From: Asterias rubens
Lineage: Eukaryota; Echinodermata; Asteroidea; Forcipulatida; Asteriidae
Direction: 5' to 3'
Assembly (NCBI RefSeq): GCF_902459465.1
Contig: NC_047078.1
Coordinates: 5,604,333 to 5,668,332, forward strand
Length of the DNA: 64,000 nucleotides
Positions 35,152-47,900 of the stretch are shown piece after piece. Numbering within the stretch: position 1 is the first letter of the stretch; each line of letters begins with the position of its first letter. The translations under genes and the position numbers were made by a program. Below the pieces are notes generated by a model. It was given only the letters and a program-made list of their open reading frames with translations, searched no databases and was not told where the DNA came from.

Positions 35152-38100
35152 TTATGAAGTGCTCTCATTGTTTCTGTGATCATTCGTCTCATCATCTTGA
35201 TCTGCCGACGAGATCTCTTCATCGGTGCTGGACCCTCGGGACAAACAATCAGGCATCGTTTGCCTCGGGATGATTTCACAAAAGACAAAGCCTTCTTCTT
35301 GGAATGCAGCTTTTAAGAGAGGCTGAAAAGAAAAATTCATAAAATATATTGTTAAGATTGTGAAAAATACTTTTTACGAGTACAAAAGTTGCTCCAGACT
35401 CCATGTCACTTGTTATGCTAGTATGTATTGGGCTACAAAAGGTTCCATTCATAAAAAGGCACTACATGTGCCACTTCATCCCATCGCATCTGGAACTCTC
35501 TACCACTTAATCTTCGATCTTGTGTTTGTACCGCAAAATTCAAGTCTCCTCTCAAAACTTATCTTATGTCACAGGTTTTCAATGACTAATTTTGTTGTGT
35601 CTGGTTTTTTTTGTGTTGTGTTTTGTTTTTGTTTTGTTTTTTGGTTTTACTGCGCCTTGAACACCCAGCAGGGTGGATATGTGCGCATTACAAGTCTTAT
35701 TATTATTATTATTACTATTATCCCACAACATGCAATAGCACAAGGGCGGACCTACTAATTTATGTGCCTTTTTCATGCCATCTTTATCACAGTTTTTCAT
35801 AGCCCAAACAATCAGAAATCAGACTTCAGAAGAAAAAGCTGTGCTCAAATATTATGTTAGGACAGTGAGAGATACTTCCATAAAGACCATAATGTATAAG
35901 GTATATTTATTCTGAACCAGTCTTCTCACTTGGTGTATCTCAACATATGCACAAAGTAACAAACCTGTGAAAATTTGAACTCAATTGGTTGATGAAGTTG
36001 CGAGATAGTAATGGAAGAAAAAACACCCTTGTCACACAAAGTTGTGTGCTTTCAGATGCTTGAATTCGAGACCTCAAAATGTAATTCTGAGGTCTCGAAA
36101 TCAAATTCAAATATTTTAGGGAGAAATAACTTCTTGAAAACGACGTTACTTCAGAGGGAGCCGTTTCTCACAATGTCTTATACTATTAACATCTCTCCAT
36201 TGATCGCTAAAAAGTAAGTTTTTATGCTAACAATTATTTTGAGTAATTAGCATCCAGTGCATTTAATACTTTACTCATTTTATCTTACCAGTTTTGCAGG
36301 GTCAAGGCAAATGCCTATAACAGCTCCACCACTTCCTGAAAACTTTGCCGATGAACCGAACTACAAATCCAAATTGAAAAAAATATATCAATCATAAAAA
36401 TGGATGATAAACTTTGAATTTATAGTATTTTGAAGTGGAAAACATGTCTCTGATTTCTACCTGTCATCCCCTTGCTGCATAATGGCAATATTATGGTAAA
36501 GCTACAAATCATGGCTTCCCAACATTGGAAGCCCCTGTGTCAACCCACCACTCCCTGGTAATTCTACCAGCGTTTCTCTCATGGTCCCCAGCACCCCGAC
36601 CTCTCGTTCGATCTCTCACTGTGTCTCTAAGAGTCACCCTTCTAGCTAGCTCTATATCACTCGTAAATTGCAATCCCCCCCCCCCCCACAAACCCTCACC
36701 AAAACTGGGGAACACCCCCTCATTGCCCCGACCCGGCCTCCCTACTTGGTTTATCTTAAGCCTGGTTCATACTTCCGGCAAATGCAAATGCGATTTGAAT
36801 GTTGATGTCACAAATTCTCAACAGTTGAGCAGTTGTGCTGCCATGTGCCGTCCAAATTCGTTTTTGCATTCGCATTCGCAGGAAGAATGAACCAGTCTTT
36901 AGTCACCTTTCGAGCCAGCTCTATCATCTGGAGATTCTCATCTCCAAGAACTTTGTCTCCGTAAAGATGTCGCCTCAGGTCAAAGTTCGCATTCATGAGG
37001 TCACAAAGTCTTGGGATGTCGTGTCCCTCCAAAGCCTCTCTGCGAGAAATACAAAATTTGATAAACTGTATAGGGAGGGAATAATCTAGGATTTGAGGCA
37101 TTGCATGGTGAGGTATCAATATATATTTGGTTTGCGGTAACACCATGTGTGTATCTACTTGCCAGGTAGAGTTTGTTCTTAGAGAAACTGTCTTGCTTAA
37201 TTCGTTTACCACGGAGTAGATTGTTCGGGTGTTCGGGAGACTTCTCAGTTCTGAGAAGAACTGTCCTGCTTATTATTTATTACCTGGGCGGATGGTATAG
37301 AAATAGGCTGGGACTACTACTTTAGCTTATAGGATCGTAATTAACTGTACTACCGCGGAGTCAGTTCTTGGGTTGGTCTCAACGTTTTGACTAGCTTGCT
37401 CAAGTCATCGTCAGGAGGGAATAATCGTTTGGTAATCACTCCAAAGAGTAATGAACATAAAAAGTTACTTGGTAAAGAGCACTCGAGAGCAGTTGATAAA
37501 ACACTGTTAAAACAACACCTTTTCAAGTAATGTATGAGTTTAAGAGAATTAGGTATTTTTTTAAGAAAAGTTTTAGGCTTGAAGCCTTTCTCAGGCATCT
37601 GAAATACACAATTCTATGCAACACAGGGTGTTTATTTTCTTGCAACTTTGATGATGACCAATGGAGCCAAAATTTGTACAGGTTTGTTATGTCTTAGTTG
37701 GGATACACCTAGTGAGGATTAATGGTCTTTGACAATTTACCAAAAGTACAACAAATCGAGGAGTATGTGAACAATTTTAAAGGAACACTTTAAAACTGTT
37801 TGATACTAGACAAGTTTTCAAATACTGACCTCGCTTGATCGGTAAGCTCAGCAAACTTCTGCATTCCAGCAACTACTTCAGCATCACCTGCCATTTACAA
37901 TAGAAAAAGAGTCAAGATTTGTATGCAGGGCTCAAATTTGGGTAGTCTTGGTGCAAGACGTTTCTCGTTTTCCATCCGCGCACAGCACGGCCAACTCACC
38001 AACAGTGCCTGCTCAACTGTGAAAACAAAATCAAGTCTGCATGACTTGTCCACTCTGAGTTTATGCAGGCCCGACACTAGACTTGATTCAAGTCCCATCC

Positions 38101-41100
38101 TCGTGTGAGAGGTCCCTAAGCATATCACGCCAATTTACTATGAAACAACCCAAACAATGATTGGGATTTGAGTCAAGTCTAGCCCGACACTAAAACTACT
38201 GGCCTCGTGCTTGTGGTCCAATGTAAAAGTGAGCCCTGGATGCATTTTTGAGACCCCCCTCCCCCCTCCCCCACTCCCCCCTCCCCCCACTCCCCCCTCC
38301 CCCCACTCCCCCCTCAAGATCGCCCACCAATAAAAACTAAGGTAGAAAAACTTAAACATAAAGATGATGACAACACTTACCGCTGTCAAATCGTTGTCTG
38401 ATGTTACTGTGGATCTTTCCCGAGTCGCTAGGGTTACGTATGTACGCAAGCCAAAGGGGTGGAACTAAATCAAAATCTATTCTTTGATAATCGCCATGAC
38501 CTTTTGACCCCATAATTGCCTTGGAGAAATTCATGAAAACAAGACCTTCATAAACCTGAAACAGAAGGTTAGAAAAGAAAACTAAGTCACTTTATTCAGT
38601 ATAACTACTTTTGTTTTCTTCTTAGATTCAAATATTTGAGTGAGAAATTACCTCTTTCTCAAAAACTTTGTTACTTCAGAGGAAATCGTTTCCCAGATCG
38701 ATTACACTATCAGCAGCTCCCCGTTGCTTGTTACCGAGTAAGCTTCATCATCATGATGTCGGTTTTAAGGCCATTGTCCAGTCAGTTTTGGGTTGGCCTG
38801 CTTTCTCCTTATGGCTCTCCTCCACTTGGCCCTGTCCGTCGTGTCCTAAATTGCATGTCTTTCCACACTGAGCTCTACCATGTCTTGCGCGGTCGCCCAA
38901 GTAAGATTATATGCTAATACATATTTTGAGAAATTAACAAACGTGTCCGCCTTTAACATAACCAAATACCTGTATAACTCTGTCCTGTAGACCAGCGTTT
39001 ATGAACAGTTCATCAACCTCAACATTCAAAATAAATTGAGGCTGCAATGGACGAGGAAGGTCCTGCAAAAACAATAAAGATTTGTGTTTATTTTAGTAGA
39101 TTTGTTAACAATTTAAACAAGAGTTGTTTACAATGTAAACAAGAGTTGTTTACAATGTTAACAAGAGTTGTTTACAATGTAAACAAGAGTTGTTTACAAT
39201 GTAAACAAGAGTTGTTTACAATGTAAACAAGAGTTGTTTACAATGTAAACAAGAGTTGTTTACAATGTAAACAAGAGTTGTTTACAATGTAAACAAGAGT
39301 TGTTTACAATGTAAACAAGAGTTGTTTACAATGTAAACAAGAGTTGTTTACAATGTCAACAAGAGTTGTTTACAATGTTAACAAGAGTTGGTTACATTTA
39401 GACAATGTGAACACAATTTGTTTACAAAATTTACAAACTTTGTTTATATAATGTGAACAAGACTTGTTTACAATTGTTAATGATATAATTTTTTTTATGT
39501 TTTATTTTGCTTTGCTGTTGTCTAATTTTTCAAGATGTGTAAAACAGATAACTATACAACAACACAAACTTATTTAACACTTTGAAATGTTCAAGCTTTA
39601 TATTTTAAACTAAATTAAGTTCTCTAAAGTAATGCAATAAATGTTAGTTTTAACCATTTTTATCTCTTTCTAATTTTAAAGATTGTTTGTTGTTGACTTC
39701 TCTACTTACACTGTCAGTTAAATCAAAAAAGTGCATCAGACATTTGAGCGTTGCCGTGACGATAGCACTGCTTCCTGCAAGCCCCTAATTTATCATAAAA
39801 AGGAACAAACTTTTGTAAAAACTTAAACTGTAACAGTCATTCACAAAAAAAATAATCCCTGACGGTGATCCCCCGGCTGCCACTTCACAGGTTGAATCGT
39901 AAACGTGGGTGTGATCCCTGGCTATACAGCTATTTACAGTTATATGTGTATGGTTTCTGACTGCACCCCAAAACAATTGTCAAAAAGGGAGACCCAACAA
40001 AGGGCTAGATACAGTTGATAGAGGGCCGGAGGTCGATGGTTCAAATCTCGCTCTAGTCAATTTGTCTTTGTTCAACCCAAAATCGGTTTAGAAAAATTAC
40101 CCAGTCAGTTTCCCTTGTGGTTATTCTTTCATAAAAAAAAAAAGTATTTTTTTTGTTTACCCATACACCGATGTGTGTAAGCACTGTATACTCAGTACTT
40201 TCCCGAGTCCTGTGAAAAAATATCACAGGCAAATTACTCGGGTGGGTTTCGAACCCACGACCCTTGCAATTCTAGAGCAGTGTCTTACCAACTGGACTAC
40301 CGAGGTTGCCCGGTAGCTAGAGGCAGTTCAAATCCTATGTTTTGGCAGCGGGTACCGCAACGATATAATAGATGTTAAATTTGCATCGGGGATAAAGAAT
40401 ATTAATTTTGGTTTTTTACCCATACACCGATGTGTGTTAGCACTGTATACTCAGTACTTTCCCGAGTCCTGTGAAAAAATATCACAGGCATGTTACTCGG
40501 GTGGGATTCGAACCCACGACCCTTGCAATTCTAGAGCAGTGTCTTACCAACTAGACTACCGAGGTTGCCCGGTAGCTCGAGGAAGTTCGATATAACTTAC
40601 AACTTGTCTTGGAATATTGGTGTCATACTTCAAGGTGAAGTTTCTCTTTGGTAATGCAATGCTGTAATATAAAAATAAAAATAAAATTTACATTTTGATT
40701 GTGTCTAGTGGCCGAGAAGGTTAAGAGTAACGGACTAGAGCTATGATGTTTCTGATCAGCAGAGTGTGGGTCCGAGTACCGGTCGTGGCACTCAAGCAAA
40801 ATAGTTGCGTTAAGCTTTCCATGTCCTTGGATTTGTAGTGGCCGCAAAAGAAACTATAGCTCTTAGCTTGGAAGAGTAACAACGGTGTTTCTGGTTCACA
40901 TAATATGCACCCTTGTTTACAGGTTTCCTAAGGCTTGTGAGCTACAGTGATTAAGTTAACTTATATGGCATCCTTTGTTTCTGATCAGAAGAGTGTGTGT
41001 TCAAGTCCGATTTGTGGCACTTGAACAAGAAAGTTTACCATAATTTCTCTGTTAGGATGGGACATTAAGCCATTGGTCCTGTGGTTCTAGGATTGGTCGT

Positions 41101-41881
41101 GCACATAAAAGAACCTAGAACACTGGAAGAGTAGAGCTTATATAACCCTGGATCCTGACCCTCTGGTTCATATATTTATCACCCTTGTGTTTAAGGGCCC
41201 AATTTCATACGGCTGTTTTCCCTGGAATATTTCTCTAGGGTTTTCCTGCTACATCTAAAACTGAAACTTCCTTCCTTATCTTCCTTCCTTGGCTAGTATA
41301 GTGATTAAAGACACTGGACACTATCGGTAATTGTCAAAGACCAATCTTCTCACTTGGTTTATCTCAACATATGCATAAAATAATAAACATGTGAAAATTT
41401 GAGCTCAATCGGTCGTCGAAGTCGCGAGATAATAATGAAAGAAAAACACCCTTTTCACACGAAATCTGTGCTTACAGATGATTAATTCAGAGGCAGCCGT
41501 TTTTCCTACAATGTTTTATACTATCAACCTCTCCCCATTACTCTTAATCAAGTAAGGTTTTATGATAGTATTAATTTTGAGTAATTACCAAAATTGTCCA
41601 TGCCTTTAAGTGTTTTCTTCCTCTGAGAATCAATAAATAAATATATGAATAAATAAATACCTACCCCTGCTCAGTGCAGTATTGGTAGAACTTTTTACAC
41701 GTAGCCTGGAGAAGCCTCAGCCCACCTAGGTATCCTTCCTTTCTGCTTATACCATGCAGATCGCCCAGGCTACCAAACTCTGTTGGGTCGTTCAGGGGGT
41801 GCGGGACTAACATCTGTGAGAAGCGAAAACAGTTGTTAGTAAAGCAGATCAATCAATCAATAAAACATCAATCAATCATCA

Positions 41882-41927
<46 letters not shown>

Positions 41928-44900
41928 TAATCAAACAAACTTTTTGTGATCATGGGGTTGATGTTGCGTCACTATTAAAGACTAAAGACTAAAAACTAAA
42001 AAGGTGTTTCGGTTTTGAATTCAAAAGGGGTTGGTGTTTTTGAGATACACGGAAATCCGGAGCGAATATGTCCACCCAGGAAGAACATTCCCTAATGGGA
42101 ATGCAAAATCTGAGAAACGTTACTCACAAAATGGTACTGGTCTGCATAATAGATCTTATAACTTTCTGACTTTCTTACCAATTTCTGACTTTCTTTGATG
42201 GTTACTTCCGCCCAGAAGTTGGCCACTGACAGAGAAATTGTTTTACCATGGAAACCGTCCGATGGATTCCCCACCAATCCAACTCTTAAACAACAAAACA
42301 AAAGAACATTATTAAATTGGTTGCCTACAAAAAAAAACTCTACAGAAAGTTTCATTTGTTATCACGCGAGCTTAATTCTTTCAGGTATCTGTGAAAATGT
42401 TCAAGAAAGAATACAAATTAATATGAAATTATCAAACAATTAAAATATTGTGATCAAACTGATAACAGTGTCTTTCCTCGCCTTCTGCCTCTAGGCCCTG
42501 GTTCGATTCCACCAGTGGGACAGGAATTTCAGTCACTGCCTGACTGCGAGGGTTTTCCGTTGAATATTTCCCTGTGGTTTTCCTCTCATATCTAAAAATT
42601 AAATTGTCTTTCTTGTCTTCTTTCCCTTGTGTTATTGGCTAGTGCAGTGATTAAAGGAACACGTTGCCTTGGATCAGTCGAGTTGGTCTTTGAAAAGCAT
42701 CTGTAACCGTTTGTTAAAAAATGCATATGGTTGGAAAGATGTTAAGTAAAATACAATGATCCACACAAACGGCTTGAAATTGCACGGTTTTCCTTTTACC
42801 TTGTCGACTAACACGGTCGGCCATTAAAGGGAGTCAAATTTTTTACTCCCATAAATGGCCGACCACGCAATTTCGCGGCAAATTTGTTTGGATCATTGTA
42901 TTCTACTTTTAAAACATCTTTCTAACCATATGGTTATAACAAACGGTTGCAATGCTTTTTATAGACCAACTCGTCCGATCCAAGGCAATGTGTCCATTTA
43001 AGTTCGCTTTACTTAAAAATGCATTCACTGGTGATGTGGGCAGCTGTTTGGAGGGCAGCTCCACACAGGCTGGACTTGCAATCAAGACCATTCGGACCAT
43101 GTTTGCCCGGAATCGACCATGACCAATACAGCATCTGTGTTAGTCGTCAACATGCTGCTCTGCGCAGGTGAAATCCGAGGTGATGAAGTACTTCTAGAAT
43201 TTCTTGTACGAGAGAACGTAAAAAAAAAAAACTTTTGACGTGATTCGGTCATAAATATTGTTCCTTAGGTCTTACCTAGCATATGCTTCGGAAGTGTATG
43301 GTTCTTTAGCTCGTTGCTGAAGCTGTTTATCGGAGAAATATTCCAGCCACTTCTCATATTCTTGGAGACCAATTTGTCCTATGAGTTGAAATCCTGTGGG
43401 GAGCTTCATCCCATACACCTCAACATTGGAGTCATTAACCAGCCATTCCTGAGAAAGAATTGAAAAATTGTCCTGCTCATTTAGCCTTCGAGAGAGACTC
43501 TCCTTTGGTCAAAACGGCAGGCCATTAACAATTTTGTGCAATTATACCACAGGTCCTTTAAGTTGGTAAGCAGCCCGCAACAGCTAATCATATTTTCTCA
43601 ATCTTCCTAGAAAAACCACCTTTTGGCTCTTTCCCTGCCTTTCTGTCGACCCCGGTTTGAATTAGCACCTCAGACCACAGCCTTGCATGTGGATTAGGTT
43701 TTCCAGTCATTTCTACCTGATTGCATGGGCTTTCCCATTTTGGTTTTCCTCCAAATGTAGGCCCAGCACTTCCTGATAGCTGCAGAAAAGCAAACTCACT
43801 TGAATCATACAAAAAACAATTGCGGAAGACCCCCTTTTGTGTTGACAATGATTTTTTATTTTTGTTTGCCTTTTTTGTTTTAGATTTCTTGATCTGTGTT
43901 GGATACATCCTAGCACTTTGCCACCTCTAGAAAGGGCGCTTAATAAATGCCAGCTTATTATTATAATAAACTAAATGTTCATCTCAATAATTAATTAAGT
44001 GAGATTTAGAACACTAGTTTCTACAATAATCTTACCATGTACATGCCAAAGTTTCTTTCTTGTACATCAGGATGAGCAGTTAAGTACGCTGTAATCGTTG
44101 GCAAAGTTTGTTTACGGAAACAGTAGAAGACTACACTTGCTGATCTAGACAGGGTCTCACCAACAGCTGGCTTCTCTATGAAACGGGTAATTCTTTTAAA
44201 GAAGAAACAAACATTTAAGATGAGGTATCGATTGGTAATCACTACAAAAATAAATGGCAATAGAAACTTAAACGAACACATTGCCTTGGGTACGACGAGT
44301 TGGTCTTTGAAAAGCGTTTGAAACTGTTTGTTATGAAATCCATATGGTTAGAAAGATATTTTAAAAGTAGAATATAATGACCCACACAAGTATCACTCAA
44401 AAATTGCACGGTTTTCCTTTTACGTCACGAACTAACACGGTCGGCCATTTTATGGAGAACAATTTTTGACTCATGTAAACTACATTTCCAGTATGTAAAC
44501 TACATTTCAAGTATAGTACAATCACCTGTTTGTTAACGGACACACATCAACAATTCCGCGACAATTCCGCGACTCATGTAAACTACATTTCCAGTATGTA
44601 AACTACATTTCAAGTATAGTACAATCACCTGTTTGTTAACGGACACACATCAACAATTCCGCGACTTTGTGAAAGCTCAGTTGGTTCCATCTCATAATAA
44701 ATAGCCAGCTCACCTTTCTGTGAAGAATCATCACAACGCATTATTCAATTTATAGCTTTTCTAAAATCTTAAACAGAGGAAACTTTTGGGCGTTAACCAG
44801 TACTGGAGTAAAATCTTATTTTGAGAATACAAGAAACACCCATAACAAAGTCACCAACTACAAAGTCACCCCCCCCCCCCTCACATTCAAACCCACCCCC

Positions 44901-47900
44901 ACTCAAGTCACCCCTGGCAAAGATGCCCCTACTTTATTCACTGCTTTATTAGGGTTGTTGAATGGTTATTTACTTTATAGTTAGTTTGTTTTTTAATTAA
45001 AGTAGTAGTTTTTACAGTTTCAGAAAATGATTGTATTTGAGTCGGCCCCACTTTAATAACGGACCGGGTCTTCACGCTAACGCTCGTGGGGGACGGAGCG
45101 CCGCTGGCCCCCACGAGCCACCTCTCCGACGAGTGCCTCCTGCTCTGCACTTTGCCGTGCACCCAGAACACCGTCTTTCCACCAAGTCGGGGCCCCGTGC
45201 CGGGCCCCCACTGCAGCCGGGCGAGAGCCCCGCATGTGACTTTGGGGTCACTTTGTAGTGGGAGGCTTTGCTAGGGAAGAGTTGATTGCCATCCAAAATT
45301 GAGTGGGTTATTCCTCGAACTCGACTGGTCAGTTATGGGGACAGGGCTTACTCCAACATAGCACCAAGACTCTGGAACTCACTTCCGGATTACCTCAGAC
45401 AAATACACAACATCACTCTCTTCCAGCAGAAACTCAAAACACACTTATTCTTGCTTGCTTTCCAACATCTTGACAAAACTTGACCGGCGCCTTTGAATGT
45501 TTCTCCTTTTCAGTAAAGTGCGCCTTATAAATGCTGTAGTTTATTATTATTATTGTAAACTGGACAAAAAACAGAATTAACAGAGTTGATTGACTAGTTC
45601 TAAGCTTCATCAAAAAAAATGTCTGTTGGAAAAATGTGAATCTTGTAGAGCATTTACCTTTCTTTTAAAGTAGTCGACAACTTGCGTGATGTCAAAGTTA
45701 TGGTCTTGGAATAGCATATCACCTGCAACCTGTAAATATTGAAAAAGAAACAAATGAAATTAAAGGGAAGGTATTTTGTTTTACCTTTGGTAGTTTTCTC
45801 ACCAGTACTCTCACTTGGTGTACCCCAGCATATGCATAAAATATCTGTGAAAATTTTTGACTCGATCATTTGGTCATCGAAGTTGCAGGAGAAAAATGAA
45901 AGAAAAAACACCCTTGTTGCAAACATTGTGTGATTTCAGGGGCCTAAAAAAGGCTTCAGGTCTGAAGTATTTTAGTACTTTGAGTGAGAAGTTACATCTT
46001 TCTAAAAAACTATGTTACTTCAGAGGGAGCAGTCTCACAATGTTTTATACTAAGGACATTGATACCAAGTAAGTTTTTATGCTAACAACTATTTTATTAG
46101 TAATTAACATTAGTGTCCATTTCCTTTAAAGGAATAGGTCTCATACTTTTAAATAATTACCAACGGTGTTCCCTGCTTTAAAAACTTAGGGCTTTATGAG
46201 TCAGGCATGCAACTTTTCCTCGGATCAGCTGATTTCCCCTTTTTTATCGAAAAATACTGTACAGAATCATGACATTTTGTAATTTCCTCTTTTTTAAAGA
46301 TGCTATGTCAGATTTTTTGCCCCAAACATTACAAAAAAATATTTTTTTGAGTGAATGGTATTTCAAAGAGTATCACCCGCTCTAACGAAAAAAAGTTTAA
46401 CTTTTACTTTTAATGGTCAGGAACCATGACAAAAATTGAAAACGTTTCTTATAAAACACATCAGAATTGGTCACGTGATATATTGTTGGGATCCCGACAA
46501 AAACTAAGTTGGAGCACTTTATTTCACTGCTACTAATAATTGGCGGACTGGGGTCAAATCGGCCCAAAATTTGACAAAAAAGTGAAGTTACATGTGAGTG
46601 GATAAATTATTTTGGATGTTTGGATCTGACTACATCTTTAACTTACCACAAGAACATCATCATTGATTCTTTTGTTCCTTAGCACCAGGTCAAAATCTCC
46701 AACTGAACCAAGCCTGAAAAAATGGTTTTCAACATCAAATGAGAACACATTGGGTTTTTCCACAAAATAGTCTTGCCTAATTTCATTGCAAAGCTAAATG
46801 TTTAGAATGAACCATAGCGTGTGTTCACCACATTTATTATTTTTTTTATTTTTATTAGCACCAGGTCAAAATCTCCAACTGAACCAAGCCTGAAAAAATG
46901 GTTTTCAACATCAAATGAGAACACATTGGGTTTTTCCACAAATAATCTTGCCTAATTTCATTGCAAAGCTAAATGTTTAGATGAACCATGGCGTGTGTTC
47001 ACCACATTTATTATTATTATTTTTTTTTATTATGAGAGATCACCTAACATCACATTCACAAGGTCTGGACAACCACTTCAAATTGAGGGCTACACTTAGG
47101 GTTATGGACCCAAATCAACTGTCGGTAAGGGCACTTTGAAACCTACTCCTGGAGCTGAAACAAAGTTATTCCCTTCACAACTTAGGTATGTTTCCAGAGA
47201 GATCATAACAACAATATTAAAAAGACTTGACTTCAACTAATAAAATGTTGGTTGGTCGGGTTGACATACAGGTATCTTTCCTCGCCTTCCACCTCTAAGA
47301 CCGCTGTTCAAATCACGCCGGGGGCACTACATGGATTGGGTTTTCAGAACCTTAATGACAGCGTGGGTTTCCCTGGTTTACCTCTCTTGGGTTTTCCTCC
47401 CCCACCTAAAACTGCAAAATTCTTACATGTCTTCTCTCCATTGGGTCCCTGGCTAGTGCAATGATTAAAGGGAAGGTACACGTTTGGTAATTGTCAAGGA
47501 CCTGTCTTCTCACTTGGTGTATCCCATCATAAGCACAAAATAACAAGCCTGTGAAAATTTGGGCTCAATCGGTCATCGAAGTTGCGAGAAAATGATGAAA
47601 GAAAAAAACACCCTTGTTGGACGAATTTTGTGTTTCAGATAGGAATAAAAGACTTCTAGCTAGAAGTCTTTAATTATTTTAGTGAGAAATTACATCTTCC
47701 TCAAAAACTACGTTGTTTCAGAGGGAGTTGTTTCCCACAATGTTTTACACTATCAACAGCTCTCCAATGCTTGTTACCAAGTCAGTTTTTAAGTTAATAT
47801 TTGTTTTGAGTAATTACCAAACGTGAACCTTCCCTTTAAGTGCACTTTCCTGAGAGTCTGTGGCTTCACCACCAGAATCAATTAAATGAAATTAAATAAA

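Larger units (their letters stand above)
35152..42284 (-). other. Exons 10-19: GHMP kinase half (glucuronokinase type)
   Basis: These exons encode residues 285-648. All three GHMP motifs are present: RVGLVGNPSDGFHGKTI (substrate loop), PRQVGLAGSSAIV (P-loop) and SAKFSGSGGAVIG (C-terminal glycine motif). VEVDELFINAGLQDRVIQ holds the conserved helix with the catalytic-region Asp, and NPSDSGKIHSNIRQRF precedes a helical segment. HDIPRLCDLMNANFDLRRHL is the glucuronokinase hallmark. The arrangement parallels plant FKGP, which also has pyrophosphorylase first and kinase second, but the kinase here is of a different subfamily. Confidence 0.85.

Noticed and set aside
36525..36890. A 121-codon plus-strand open frame rich in Pro/Ser
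   Set aside because: It runs through C-rich low-complexity sequence and a MITE next to exon 17 and has no conserved motif.
39101..39410. Regular 22-bp repeats that might be taken for a CRISPR array
   Set aside because: The units are directly contiguous with no unique spacers, and the genome is eukaryotic. It is a minisatellite.
40236..40310. Possible functional tRNA genes here and at 40500, 28630 and 59030
   Set aside because: A and B boxes are clear, but acceptor stems do not pair properly and each is joined to the same SINE tail. They are retroposons.
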